Part shown: one piece after another, positions 38,066-46,308 of the stretch
How positions within the stretch are numbered: position 1 is the stretch's first letter
Layout: the number at the start of each line of letters is the position of its first letter
DNA from: Ramlibacter tataouinensis
GTDB lineage: Bacteria > Pseudomonadota > Gammaproteobacteria > Burkholderiales > Burkholderiaceae_C
Direction: 5' to 3'
NCBI RefSeq assembly: GCF_027941915.1
Contig: NZ_CP116009.1
Span: 434,001-498,000, forward strand
Length of the DNA stretch: 64,000 nt
Made by a program: the position numbers and the translations under genes
The notes under the pieces: generated by a model
Databases searched by the model: none
Seen by the model: the letters and a program-made list of their open reading frames with translations, nothing else
What the model was told of the DNA's origin: nothing

Positions 38066-39031
38066 ATGAAAAGACGACTCTTCCTCTCCGGCACTGCTGC
38101 ATCCGCCCTCGGACTCATGGGTTGCGGCGGCGGTGGCGGCGGCGGCTCGGCCGTGGCACCGGTCGACCTGCCCACCGGCGTGCTGGTGGCCAATCCCGGA
38201 TCCGCTGCGGCGAGCGCCGGCGCGGCCGGCGGCCTGCCCGAGCGCGTGCTGGCCTGCTACTACACCGCCTGGGATGCGGGCCGCTACCGGATCACCGACG
38301 TGCCGGCCGACTTCAACGCCATCTACCTGTTCCATGCCAAGCCCAACGGCCAGCCGGTCAACGGCAACTGGAACAACGTGGGCAACGGCTCGTTCGCCTT
38401 CGAGCACTGGGGCGACGTGCTGCCGTCCGACGTGCAGCAATGCCGGGGCCGTGGCCAGCGCGTGATCTTCACCATGGGTGGCGCCCAGGCCGGCTTCAAC
38501 TTCGACAGCCGCGCCAAGAGCGGCAACTTCATCGCCTCGTTCCGCGAGATGTACGACCGCATGGGCGGCGTGGACGGCTGCGACTTCAACAACTTCGAGG
38601 CCAATATCGGATCCTCGCAGGCCGAGATGATCTGGATCGCCGAGCAGCTCAAGGGCCTGTACGGCAGCGACTTCGCCATCACGGCGCCGCCGCAGCCCAA
38701 CTCGCCGGAGGACCGGGCCATGCTCAAGGCCATGGCCGACGCCGGCGTGCTGACCTGGGCCGGCCCGCAGTACTACGACTGGTCCGGCTTCAACGACGTC
38801 GGCTTCATCCGCAACCGCACCCGCGACTGGGTCAACGACCTGGGCGCCTCGCGCGTGATGCTGGGCCTGTCGGCCAACTACCCGCAGGGTCCTTCGCTGG
38901 ACGACTGCATCCGCGAATGGGATGCGGTCAAGGCGGCCCACCCCGAGATCCGCGGCATGTTCTGCTGGAGCGCCCAGCACAACCTGGACGGCGGCAACAC
39001 CTGGGGTTCGACCATGAAGGCGCGGCTGTAA
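38066..39031 (+). CDS. GH18-like lipoprotein with a modified catalytic motif
   Basis: 321 residues. The N-terminus MKRRLFLSGTAASALGLMGC combines twin Arg with a lipobox (Cys20), then a Gly-rich linker: a lipoprotein. The body resembles a GH18 TIM barrel: RVLACYYTAWDAGRYRITDVPADFNAIYLFHA, RGQRVIFTMGGAQAGFNF, GGVDGCDFNNFEANIG, ITAPPQPN, and GMFCWSAQHNLDGG at the end. The GH18 motif DxxDxDxE reads DGCDFNNFE here: the second Asp of the core is Asn and the Glu is shifted by one. It could be a divergent enzyme or a binding protein. An alternative start at 38039 lacks a good ribosome site; GGAAAG precedes 38066. Confidence 0.75.
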   Translation: MKRRLFLSGTAASALGLMGCGGGGGGGSAVAPVDLPTGVLVANPGSAAASAGAAGGLPERVLACYYTAWDAGRYRITDVPADFNAIYLFHAKPNGQPVNGNWNNVGNGSFAFEHWGDVLPSDVQQCRGRGQRVIFTMGGAQAGFNFDSRAKSGNFIASFREMYDRMGGVDGCDFNNFEANIGSSQAEMIWIAEQLKGLYGSDFAITAPPQPNSPEDRAMLKAMADAGVLTWAGPQYYDWSGFNDVGFIRNRTRDWVNDLGASRVMLGLSANYPQGPSLDDCIREWDAVKAAHPEIRGMFCWSAQHNLDGGNTWGSTMKARL

Positions 39032-39046
39032 GGCAGCCGGCGATCG

Positions 39047-39073
39047 AGGGGCGGGGCGAGACCCGCCCCTTTT
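39047..39073 (+). terminator. Intrinsic terminator after the GH18-like gene
   Basis: AGGGGCGGG-GCGAGA-CCCGCCCCT stem (39047-39055, 39062-39070) ending in TTTT. Confidence 0.88.
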
Positions 39074-39176
39074 CGTTTCCGGTCCTGGCGCGCGAGATGC
39101 AGGTGTGGGACCCCGCCGACAGCGCTTGTGCCGGAAAGCTGGCAGCAGGCCGCGAGGCCGCCGCTATGTTGCGCGC

Positions 39177-39401
39177 ATGGAATCACTGCGGCACCCCGAT
39201 CCCGGCGCAGAGCCGATCCCGATCGAACCGGATCGCGAAGCGCGCGGCCTGTTCGCCGCCGGCTGGTACGCGACCCGCGACGAAGGCCGGCTGGTACACC
39301 CGGCCGAACAGACCGAGCAGTTCGTCTCCGCCGCGACCTGGCGGATGCTGCGCCAGCTGGAAACAATGGACGGCATCCAGCCCATCGTGCCTTCGGTGTA
39401 G
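39177..39401 (+). CDS. Small hypothetical protein
   Basis: 74 residues, MESLRHPDPGAEPIPIEPDREARGLFAAGWYATRDEGRLVHPAEQTEQFV followed by a short helix. Soluble, no known motif. The coding look (codon third-position GC, ordinary composition) supports a real gene, but I do not recognise the family. It converges on the aidB gene, whose stop is 12 bp away. Confidence 0.55.
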   Translation: MESLRHPDPGAEPIPIEPDREARGLFAAGWYATRDEGRLVHPAEQTEQFVSAATWRMLRQLETMDGIQPIVPSV

Positions 39402-39412
39402 CGGCGCCCCCG

Positions 39413-41104
39413 TCAGCCTGCCGCAGCCACGCGCGGCGTCGCCCGTTCGATCAGCGCGCCCACGTCCACCCCCCGCGGCAGGGTGCCGTAGTTGCGATGG
39501 CCGCCGTCGGCCAGGCGCGAGGCGCAGAAGCCATCGGCCACGGCCGCCGGCGCGTGCTGCACCAGCAGCGCCGCCTGGATGCCCAGCGCCATGCGATCGA
39601 CCAGGTCGCGCGCCCGGTACTCGGCGTCGGCCGGGTCCTTGAGCAGGGCCTGGAGGCCGCCGACCCAGCGGTCCAGCGCGGCGTTGGCGCCGCGGGCCTT
39701 TCCGACCTCGGCGAAGTACGCGTCGACCACCGCCGGCGACTTCTGCATCGCGCGCAGCACATCCAGGCACTGGATGTTGCCGCTGCCCTCCCAGATCGCG
39801 TTCACCGGCGATTCGCGGAACAGCCGCGGGAACGGGCTGTCCTCCATCACGCCGCTGCCGCCGATGCACTCCATCGCCTCGTAGACCAGGTGGGGCGTGC
39901 GCTTGCAGATCCAGTACTTGCCGACGGCGGTGCACAGGCGCACCAGCAGGTCCTCGTGCGGATCGTCGCGGTGGTCCAGCGCGCGGCCGATGCGCATGGT
40001 CAGCGCCAGCGAGCCTTCCTGCTCCAGCGCCAGGTCGGCCAGCACGTTGCGCATCAGCGGCTGCTGGTTCAGCACGCGGCCGAAGGCCGAGCGCACGCTG
40101 CAATGGTGCAGGGCCTGCGCCACGGCGGCGCGCTGGCCGGCCGAGGAGCCGACCATGCACTCGAAGCGGGTCATGGCCACCATCTCGATGATGGTGCGCG
40201 CGCCGCGGCCCTCCTCCCCCACCATCCAGCCCAGCGCCCCGCGCAGCTCGGTCTCGCTGGAAGCGTTGGACACGTTGCCCATCTTGCGCTTGAGGCGCAG
40301 CACCTGCAGCGGGTTCTTGCTGCCGTCGGGCCGCCAGCGCGGCACCAGGAAGCAGGACAGGCCCCCGGGCGCCTGCGCCAGCACCAGGAAGGCGTCGCAC
40401 ATCGGGGCCGAGACGAAGTACTTGTGGCCAACGAGTTCGTAGGCCTGGCCCTCGCCACCGGCGCCGACCGGGTAGGCGCGCGTGGTGTTGGCGCGCACGT
40501 CTGAGCCACCCTGCTTCTCGGTCATCGCCATGCCGATGGTGAGCCCCGCCTTCTGGCTGTCGGGCACGTTGCGCGGGTCGTAGTGGCGCGCGGTGATCTT
40601 CGGCTCCCACAGGGCCGCCAGCGCCGGCGTGCTGCGCAGCGAGGGCACGGCCGCGAAGGTCATGGCGATCGGACAGCCGTGCCCGGCCTCGACCTGGGTG
40701 TGCAGGTAGACGTGGGCGGCCCGCGCCACGTGCGCGCCGGGCTTGGGATCGGCCCAGGGCGACGAATGCAGCCCGTGCTCGATCGCCGTCTTCATGAAGG
40801 TGTGGTACGCCGGATGGAAGCGCACCAGGTCGACCCGGTTGCCGAAGCGGTCGTGCGTGTCCAGCTCGGGGCCGTAGCGGTTGGCCTGCGCGCCCAGGTC
40901 CAGGTAGTCGGCGGAGCCGGTCAGCCGGCCGAACGCGGCGAGATCCTGCTCGGCCCAGGCCGCACCCTCGCGCCGCACCGCCTCGGTCAGCGCCCGGTCC
41001 TGGCTGTACATGTCGTAATCGGCGAGTTCGCGCGACACGTTGACCACCTCGTGCGTCTCGGCGAGCCAGGCGGCGCCTTGGATCAGGGATTCGGGGGCGT
41101 TCAT
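39413..41104 (-). CDS. aidB: AidB-like acyl-CoA dehydrogenase
   Basis: 563 residues, longer than ordinary acyl-CoA dehydrogenases and matching AidB: LGAQANRYGPELDTHDRFGNRVDLVRFHPAYH, GHGCPIAMTFAAVPSLR, MAMTEKQGGSDVRANTT, ECIGGSGVMEDSPFPRLFRESPVNAIWEGSGNIQCLDVLRA. Escherichia coli AidB is induced by alkylation damage and binds DNA, but its enzymatic role is unclear; other members oxidise isovaleryl-CoA-type substrates poorly. The ATG at 41104 follows AGGAGA. It lies 38 bp after a PaaX-family regulator on the same strand. Confidence 0.9.
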   Translation of the reverse strand: MNAPESLIQGAAWLAETHEVVNVSRELADYDMYSQDRALTEAVRREGAAWAEQDLAAFGRLTGSADYLDLGAQANRYGPELDTHDRFGNRVDLVRFHPAYHTFMKTAIEHGLHSSPWADPKPGAHVARAAHVYLHTQVEAGHGCPIAMTFAAVPSLRSTPALAALWEPKITARHYDPRNVPDSQKAGLTIGMAMTEKQGGSDVRANTTRAYPVGAGGEGQAYELVGHKYFVSAPMCDAFLVLAQAPGGLSCFLVPRWRPDGSKNPLQVLRLKRKMGNVSNASSETELRGALGWMVGEEGRGARTIIEMVAMTRFECMVGSSAGQRAAVAQALHHCSVRSAFGRVLNQQPLMRNVLADLALEQEGSLALTMRIGRALDHRDDPHEDLLVRLCTAVGKYWICKRTPHLVYEAMECIGGSGVMEDSPFPRLFRESPVNAIWEGSGNIQCLDVLRAMQKSPAVVDAYFAEVGKARGANAALDRWVGGLQALLKDPADAEYRARDLVDRMALGIQAALLVQHAPAAVADGFCASRLADGGHRNYGTLPRGVDVGALIERATPRVAAAG

Positions 41105-41142
41105 GGAGGTCTCCTGGTGAGGGGGTGGAGGTGCGGCCGCGC

Positions 41143-41925
41143 TCAGGCGGTCGCCAGGAATCGTTGCCACAGGGCCTGGCCGGCGGCGTCGAAGGCCAGC
41201 ACGGTGTCGGTATAGGCGCGGCGCGCCTGCACGTCCACCAGCGGGTCGGGCAGCAGCGGGTCGAACACCAGTTCGCGGATCGCTTCATGGCCCAGCAGGA
41301 AGGCCTCGCGCGCGGCGGCTTCGGGCTCCAGGCCGCGCGAGCGGTCCAGCCAGGCGGCCAGCCGCTGGCCCATCTTGCGGTAGCGACGGTTGAGCGCGGC
41401 ACCGTCCCAGAGTCGCCGCGCCTGGCGTTCGCGGCCGGCGTCGAAGTCGCGGGCGGCGAAGACCGCGATGTCGGGGCCCAGCCCCAGCTTGTCCAGGCGT
41501 TCGCGCACCCCGGCCGCGCCCTGCCCCAGGTTGTCGGGTCGCAGGTACAGGCCCCGCTCGAGCTCGGCCAGCCCGAGCATGCCCAGTGCGCGCTCGCGCG
41601 CCCGCAAGGCCGTCCGGTCGCTGCGGCCGAGGCCGGCGACATGGACGGCGATCCAGCCGCCCTGCCAGTCGCCCACCCGCTGCTCGGCGCTGCGCCACTG
41701 CGCGACGTCGGCGGCCAGCGCTTCGGCCTGCGGACCCAGCGCGTAGCTGCCGCGGCCCGACGCCACGATCAGCCCGGCCGACGCCAGCCGCGCCAGCGCA
41801 ACCCGCGCGCTGTTTTCCCGGATGCCGAACAGGGCGCACGACGCCACCGCCTGCCGAGCGCTCAGCGGCGCGCCGCCGGCGCCGAGCAGCAGGTTGAGGA
41901 TGAGGTGGCGCGCGCCGGGGGACAT
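41143..41925 (-). CDS. PaaX-family transcriptional regulator
   Basis: 260 residues. N-terminal winged helix (LILNLLLGAGGAPLSARQAVASCALFGIRENSARVALARLASAGLI) and C-terminal PaaX domain (GRYRK-like RRYRKMGQRLAAWL, then LGHEAIRELVFDPLLPDPLV). PaaX represses phenylacetate catabolism by sensing phenylacetyl-CoA; here no paa genes are near and the gene precedes aidB. The start codon is followed upstream by AT-rich sequence (ATATTACGCCTCAATGCAAT) that may hold its promoter. Confidence 0.85.
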   Translation of the reverse strand: MSPGARHLILNLLLGAGGAPLSARQAVASCALFGIRENSARVALARLASAGLIVASGRGSYALGPQAEALAADVAQWRSAEQRVGDWQGGWIAVHVAGLGRSDRTALRARERALGMLGLAELERGLYLRPDNLGQGAAGVRERLDKLGLGPDIAVFAARDFDAGRERQARRLWDGAALNRRYRKMGQRLAAWLDRSRGLEPEAAAREAFLLGHEAIRELVFDPLLPDPLVDVQARRAYTDTVLAFDAAGQALWQRFLATA

Positions 41926-42180
41926 GGCGCCAAATATTACGCCTCAATGCAATTAGCGTCAAAGCAGGTAATGAGTGCGCACGCCGTGCGGAAGATCAAG
42001 CCTGTCGCCGCCACGCGGGGCTAAGTTGGGTTCCGGCTGAACGGCAGATGAAAGCGCGCTTCAGCCTGCATTCATGCCGCATTTCCCAGAATCAGCGCCA
42101 GTGACGAGGGCCATCGGCCCGGACGTCGATCGGAGCGACCCCCTGCCATGCGCTGACCCCCGTTGAAGAGGAGCACTGCC

Positions 42181-42603
42181 ATGAAGCCTTTTCCCCTCCT
42201 GCGCTGCAGCCTGCTGGCCCTGTCCCTCGGACTGGCCGCCTGGCCCACCCTGGCCGACGATTGCGATGCCCCGGTGCAGCAGTGGCAATCGCGCGAAGCC
42301 GTGCGCCAGATGGCCGCCGCCCAGGGCTGGCAGGTGCAGCGCCTCAAGATCGACGACGGCTGCTACGAGATCCGCGGCACCGATTCGCAGGGCCGCACCT
42401 TCAAGGCCAGGGTCGATCCCCAGACCCTGGCGATCGTGAAGATCAAGCACAAGGACCGCGCTCGCGAGCGCACCCGCGAGCGTGAGCACGACCTTGGCCG
42501 CGACCCTGCCGCGGCGCATCCGGGACCCTCGCGCGCCGATGACACCGGCGCACCGCCCCTGACCACGCCAGGCACGGCCCCGCGCAATCCCGTCGATCGT
42601 TGA
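42181..42603 (+). CDS. PepSY-domain periplasmic protein
   Basis: 140 residues. Signal peptide MKPFPLLRCSLLALSLGLAAWPTLA, then a PepSY domain (about 30-85: QSREAVRQMAAAQGWQVQRLKIDDGCYEIRGTDSQGRTFKARVDPQTLAIVKI) and a charged tail (DRARERTREREHD) ending in a Pro/Thr-rich stretch. PepSY proteins bind peptides or act as small periplasmic partners of reductases and proteases. First gene of the flavinylation block; GAGGAG ribosome site. Confidence 0.82.
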   Translation: MKPFPLLRCSLLALSLGLAAWPTLADDCDAPVQQWQSREAVRQMAAAQGWQVQRLKIDDGCYEIRGTDSQGRTFKARVDPQTLAIVKIKHKDRARERTREREHDLGRDPAAAHPGPSRADDTGAPPLTTPGTAPRNPVDR

Positions 42604-42617
42604 AAAGGAGAAAGACC

Positions 42618-43094
42618 ATGTCCAAGCCCGTCCTGACCACAGTGGCGGCCGCCTGCGCGCTCGCCCTGCCTGCACTGGCGCAGAGCCGTCCGGTCACCGT
42701 GACCACGCAGCTCAAGAACTATGGCGGCGATGGCGCCTACCTGGCCATGTACCTCACCGATGCCAAGGGGACCTACGTCCGCACGCTGTGGGTGGCCGGG
42801 GGCAAGGCCAAGTACTACAAGCACCTGGCCGACTGGAATCGGCTGTCCGCCGCCGACGCCAAGCGCCTGGCCGGCGTGACCGGTGCCAGCGTGGGCGCCG
42901 GGCGCTCGCTCAAGGTGACGGCCGACCTGGCGGACGCCCTGATCGACGCAGGCTACGAAATCCGCGTCGACGCCGCCGCGGAAGACATGCGGGACAGCCC
43001 GTCCGAGATCCGGGTGCCGCTGACCAGCCAGAACGCCGGCAAGCCGCAGGCAGGCAAGCAGTACATCCAGTCCCTCACCTACCAGTTCCAGTAA
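42618..43094 (+). CDS. DUF2271 periplasmic protein, predicted flavinylation target
   Basis: 158 residues. Signal peptide to about residue 22 (ALALPALAQS). The DUF2271 domain has NYGGDGAYLAMYLTDAKGTYVRTLWVAGGKAKYYKHLADW. Residues 88-91 read T-G-A-S within RLAGVTGASVGAGRS, matching the core [S/T]GA[S/T] of the ApbE acceptor motif, although the Asp usually four before it is Ala here. With ApbE encoded in the same operon, S91 is the likely FMN-attachment residue. Ribosome site AAGGAG, 14 bp after the PepSY gene. Confidence 0.8.
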   Translation: MSKPVLTTVAAACALALPALAQSRPVTVTTQLKNYGGDGAYLAMYLTDAKGTYVRTLWVAGGKAKYYKHLADWNRLSAADAKRLAGVTGASVGAGRSLKVTADLADALIDAGYEIRVDAAAEDMRDSPSEIRVPLTSQNAGKPQAGKQYIQSLTYQFQ

Positions 43095-43097
43095 GGC

Positions 43098-45308
43098 ATG
43101 CGCATGGGCTGGAAGGCGATCCATCGCTGGCTGGGGCTGGTTGCCGGCAGCATCGCGGTGCTGCTGGGCCTGACCGGCGCCCTGCTGGCCATCGACCCGG
43201 TGCAGCAGGCCTGGCAGGCACCCGCGGATGCGCCCGACCTGTCCACCGCCGCCCTGGTGCAGCGGGTGCAGGGCGCCATGCCCGGCCTGGAGGAGATCCG
43301 GCGCCTGCCCTCCGGTGCCGTCGTCGCCTTCGGCTTCGACGGCGAGCAGGCCCAGGCGTTCTACGTGGATCCGCGCGACGGCCGCGCCCTTGCCGCCTAC
43401 CGGCCTTCGCAATTGCCGCGCTGGGTGAAGAACCTGCACCGCTCGCTGCTGCTGGGCGATGCCGGGCGCTGGGGTGCCGCCGGCACTGCGCTGGCCATGG
43501 CGCTGATCTCGATCTCGGGCCTGGTGCTGATGCTGCGGCGCATGGGCGGCTGGCGGCAACTGGCCGGCCGGGTGCGCGGTTCGCTGGCGCAGCGCCTGCA
43601 CGTGCTGGCCGGACGGGTGGTGCTGCCGGTGCTGTGCCTGACCTCCTTCACCGGGCTCTACATGAGCGCGACGACGCTGGGGCTGGTGCCGCTGGAGGCC
43701 GGACCCGAGCCGGACGTGGTGTCCATGGCCACCGGCCGGCCCGGCCTGCCCGGACCGCGATTGCCCCTGCTGCAGGACGTGCCCGTGCGGAACCTGCTCA
43801 AGCTGAATGTTCCCGCTGCCACCGATCCGGAGGACGTCTGGACGGTGACGACCCGGGATGGCCAGGGCTGGATCGACCGTTACAGCGGCCAGGTCCTGGC
43901 CTGGCAGGACGCCACGCCGGCCCGGCGCGTGCACGACTGGGCGGTGGTGCTGCACACCGGCGAGAGCGCCTGGCCCTGGGCCGTGGTCCTCGCAGTGGTC
44001 GGCGCGAGCGTGCTGCTGTTCTGGATCACCGGGCTGCTGATCTGGTGGCAGGTGCGCCGCGAGGCCATCCGCATCGCCGACAACAGCCCGCTGGCGCAGG
44101 CGGACGTGCTGGTGTTCGTCGCCAGCGAAGGCGGCAGCACCTGGGGCTTCGCCCAGACGCTGCACGATGCGCTGGTCCGATGCGGGCATCGGGTGCACAC
44201 CAGCGGGCTGGAGCACTTCCAGACCGCGGCCGCGACACGCCAGGTGCTCGTGCTGGCCGCCACCCATGGCGAAGGGCAGGCCCCGACGCACGCCCGCCCT
44301 GCCCTGGAGCACATCGCCCGCGAGACGCACGCGGTGCCCGTGGCCGTGCTGGGCTTCGGCGACCGGCAGTACCCCGCGTTCTGCGGTTTCGCCCGGGCCG
44401 TCGAGCAGACCCTGCGCGACAAGGGCTGGCCGATCCTGCTGCCGCTCGAATGCATCCACCAGCAATCGAGCCAGCAGTTCGCCCTCTGGGGCGAGGCATT
44501 GGCGCAGGCGCTGGGCGAGCCGCTGGTGCTGGACCACGTGCCGCGCCTGCCGCCCACCACCGCGCTCACGTTGATCTCGCGCCAGGACTACCCGGGCCAG
44601 TCCGACCGGCCGGCGGCCATCCTTCGTTTCCACTGGACGCGGCCGGGCTGGTGGGACCGCCTGCGCGGACGCGGCCTGGCGCACTTTGCCGCTGGCGACC
44701 TCGTCGGCATCGTGCCGCCGGGCTCCACCGTGCCGCGCTTCTACTCCCTGGCCTCGGGCAGCCAGGACGGATTCCTGGAGATCTGCGTGCGCCGCCTGCC
44801 CGGCGGCCTGTGCTCCACCCACCTCCATGGCCTGCAGCCGGGCGACACGGTCCAGGCCTTCATCCGGGCCAACCCCGGCTTCGCCTTGCACGGCGCAGCG
44901 CGGCCGGTGGTCCTTGTCGGCGCGGGCACGGGGGTGGCGCCACTGGCCGGTTTCATCCGCCGCAATGACAGGCGCACCCCCATGCACCTGTACTACGGTG
45001 GCCGCGACCCGGCGCTGGACTTCTATTTCGAGACCGACATCCAGCGCTGGCTCGGCGAGCAGCGCCTGGCCAGCGTGCGAACCGCCTTCTCGCGCGTGCC
45101 CGAAGGCGGCGGCTACGTGCAGGACGCCCTGCGCCGCGACGCCCCGGGCCTGCGCAAACTGCTGGCGGGCGGCGCGATCGTGCGCGTGTGCGGCAGTCGG
45201 CCGATGGCGCAGGGGGTGGCGCAAGCACTGGACGAGATCCTGGGGCCGCTGCAGTCCAGCGTGCAGCAGCTCAAGGCGAAGGGGCGCTATGCCGAAGACC
45301 TGTTCTGA
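43098..45308 (+). CDS. PepSY-TM / flavodoxin / ferredoxin-NADP reductase fusion
   Basis: 736 residues joining membrane and cytoplasmic redox parts. The N-terminal ~320 residues are PepSY_TM: helices near 10-30, 130-155, 170-200 and 295-318, with His9 (IHRWLG), His114 (NLHRSLL), His168 (RLHVLAG) and His286 (VLHTGE), likely heme ligands in this family. A flavodoxin domain follows (ADVLVFVASEGGSTWGFAQTL, about 335-470). Then a sulfite-reductase-like FAD domain (RFYSLASG, GGLCSTHLHGLQPGD) and an NAD(P)H domain (LVGAGTGVAPLAGFIRR, LYYGGRDP, RVCGSRPMAQGVAQAL). It should move electrons from NAD(P)H through FAD, FMN and heme to periplasmic acceptors. Confidence 0.92.
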   Translation: MRMGWKAIHRWLGLVAGSIAVLLGLTGALLAIDPVQQAWQAPADAPDLSTAALVQRVQGAMPGLEEIRRLPSGAVVAFGFDGEQAQAFYVDPRDGRALAAYRPSQLPRWVKNLHRSLLLGDAGRWGAAGTALAMALISISGLVLMLRRMGGWRQLAGRVRGSLAQRLHVLAGRVVLPVLCLTSFTGLYMSATTLGLVPLEAGPEPDVVSMATGRPGLPGPRLPLLQDVPVRNLLKLNVPAATDPEDVWTVTTRDGQGWIDRYSGQVLAWQDATPARRVHDWAVVLHTGESAWPWAVVLAVVGASVLLFWITGLLIWWQVRREAIRIADNSPLAQADVLVFVASEGGSTWGFAQTLHDALVRCGHRVHTSGLEHFQTAAATRQVLVLAATHGEGQAPTHARPALEHIARETHAVPVAVLGFGDRQYPAFCGFARAVEQTLRDKGWPILLPLECIHQQSSQQFALWGEALAQALGEPLVLDHVPRLPPTTALTLISRQDYPGQSDRPAAILRFHWTRPGWWDRLRGRGLAHFAAGDLVGIVPPGSTVPRFYSLASGSQDGFLEICVRRLPGGLCSTHLHGLQPGDTVQAFIRANPGFALHGAARPVVLVGAGTGVAPLAGFIRRNDRRTPMHLYYGGRDPALDFYFETDIQRWLGEQRLASVRTAFSRVPEGGGYVQDALRRDAPGLRKLLAGGAIVRVCGSRPMAQGVAQALDEILGPLQSSVQQLKAKGRYAEDLF

Positions 45309-46290
45309 AGGGCCGACCCTGCGCCTGCGCTTGCACGGACCGACCATGGGCACACGCTGGTCGGTCACCTGCGATGCCGCGCCCGAACTGGACCGCGAAC
45401 GGCTGTGCGAAGCCCTGCGGGCCACCGTGGAGCAGGTGGATGCGCAGATGTCGCCCTGGAAGCCCGACAGCGACCTCATGCGACTGAACCGCGCCGACGT
45501 GGATGCCTGGCTCGACCTGCCGGCGCCCACGCTGCAGGTGCTGGCCTGCGCGCTGGAGATCAACCGCCTGAGCGCCGGCGCCTTCGATCCCGCGGTGGGC
45601 GATCTCGTGGAGGCCTGGGGTTTCGGACCGGTGCGCGATGCACCCGATGCTGCAGCGATCCGCGCCGCTCGCGACCAGGCCCGCAGCCCTGCGCACCAGC
45701 GACTCGAGCTGGACCTGGGCCTAGGCCGCGCACGCAAGCGCGCGCCGGTGCAGCTCGACCTGTGCGGCATTGCCAAGGGCTACGCCGTGGATCGCATGGT
45801 GGACGTGCTGCGGCGCCACGGCGTGGCGCACGCGCTGGCGGCACTCGACGGCGAACTGCGCGCCCTGGGCAGCCAGGCGGACGGCCGGCCCTGGCCGGTG
45901 GCGCTGGAGAGCCCCCAGGCCGGGCGTCGGGCGGTGCACGGCGTGATCGAGATGGAGGACCTGGCCGTGGCGACTTCGGGCGACTACCGCCGCTTCGTGC
46001 AGGTTGGCCAGGCGCGCGTGGCGCACACCATGGACGGCCGCCAGGCCGCGCCCGTGCACAACGGCGTGGCCTCGGTCACCGTGCTGGCCGCCACCTGCAT
46101 GGATGCCGATGCCTGGGCCACGGCCCTGCTGGTGGCCGGGCCGGGCGAGGGGCTGGCCCTCGCCCGGCGCCGGGGCCTGGAAGCGCTCTGGCTGTTGCGC
46201 CGCGCAGGCGAACTGGTGGAGATCGGGCTGGGGCGCTTTGGTTCCGGGCCGCCGCCAGCGGCCACGCGAACGGAAATTGAACGGGCTTGA
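45289..46290 (+). CDS. apbE: FAD:protein FMN transferase ApbE
   Basis: 333 residues. Covalently attaches FMN from FAD to a Thr/Ser of a target protein. Motifs: GPTMGTRWSVT, MSPWKPDSDLMRLNR, GAFDPAVGDLVEAWGFG, LDLCGIAKGYAVDRM, ATSGDYRRF and AHTMDGRQAAPVHNGVASVTVLA, the metal site region. No signal peptide or lipobox is visible, although periplasmic ApbE proteins often have one; export is therefore unclear. It overlaps the reductase gene by 20 bp. Stop followed at once by a palindrome. Confidence 0.93.
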   Translation: MPKTCSEGPTLRLRLHGPTMGTRWSVTCDAAPELDRERLCEALRATVEQVDAQMSPWKPDSDLMRLNRADVDAWLDLPAPTLQVLACALEINRLSAGAFDPAVGDLVEAWGFGPVRDAPDAAAIRAARDQARSPAHQRLELDLGLGRARKRAPVQLDLCGIAKGYAVDRMVDVLRRHGVAHALAALDGELRALGSQADGRPWPVALESPQAGRRAVHGVIEMEDLAVATSGDYRRFVQVGQARVAHTMDGRQAAPVHNGVASVTVLAATCMDADAWATALLVAGPGEGLALARRRGLEALWLLRRAGELVEIGLGRFGSGPPPAATRTEIERA

Positions 46291-46308
46291 GCGCCGCCCG
46301 GGCGGCGC
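46291..46308. terminator. Compact palindrome between convergent apbE and matB
   Basis: The entire 18-bp gap between the two stop codons is a perfect palindrome, GCGCCGCCC-GGGCGGCGC. It probably ends transcription from both sides; no U run. Confidence 0.55.

Noticed and set aside
42363..45776. 1137-codon minus-strand frame opposite the flavinylation block
   Set aside because: It lies opposite three recognised genes and shows no domains.
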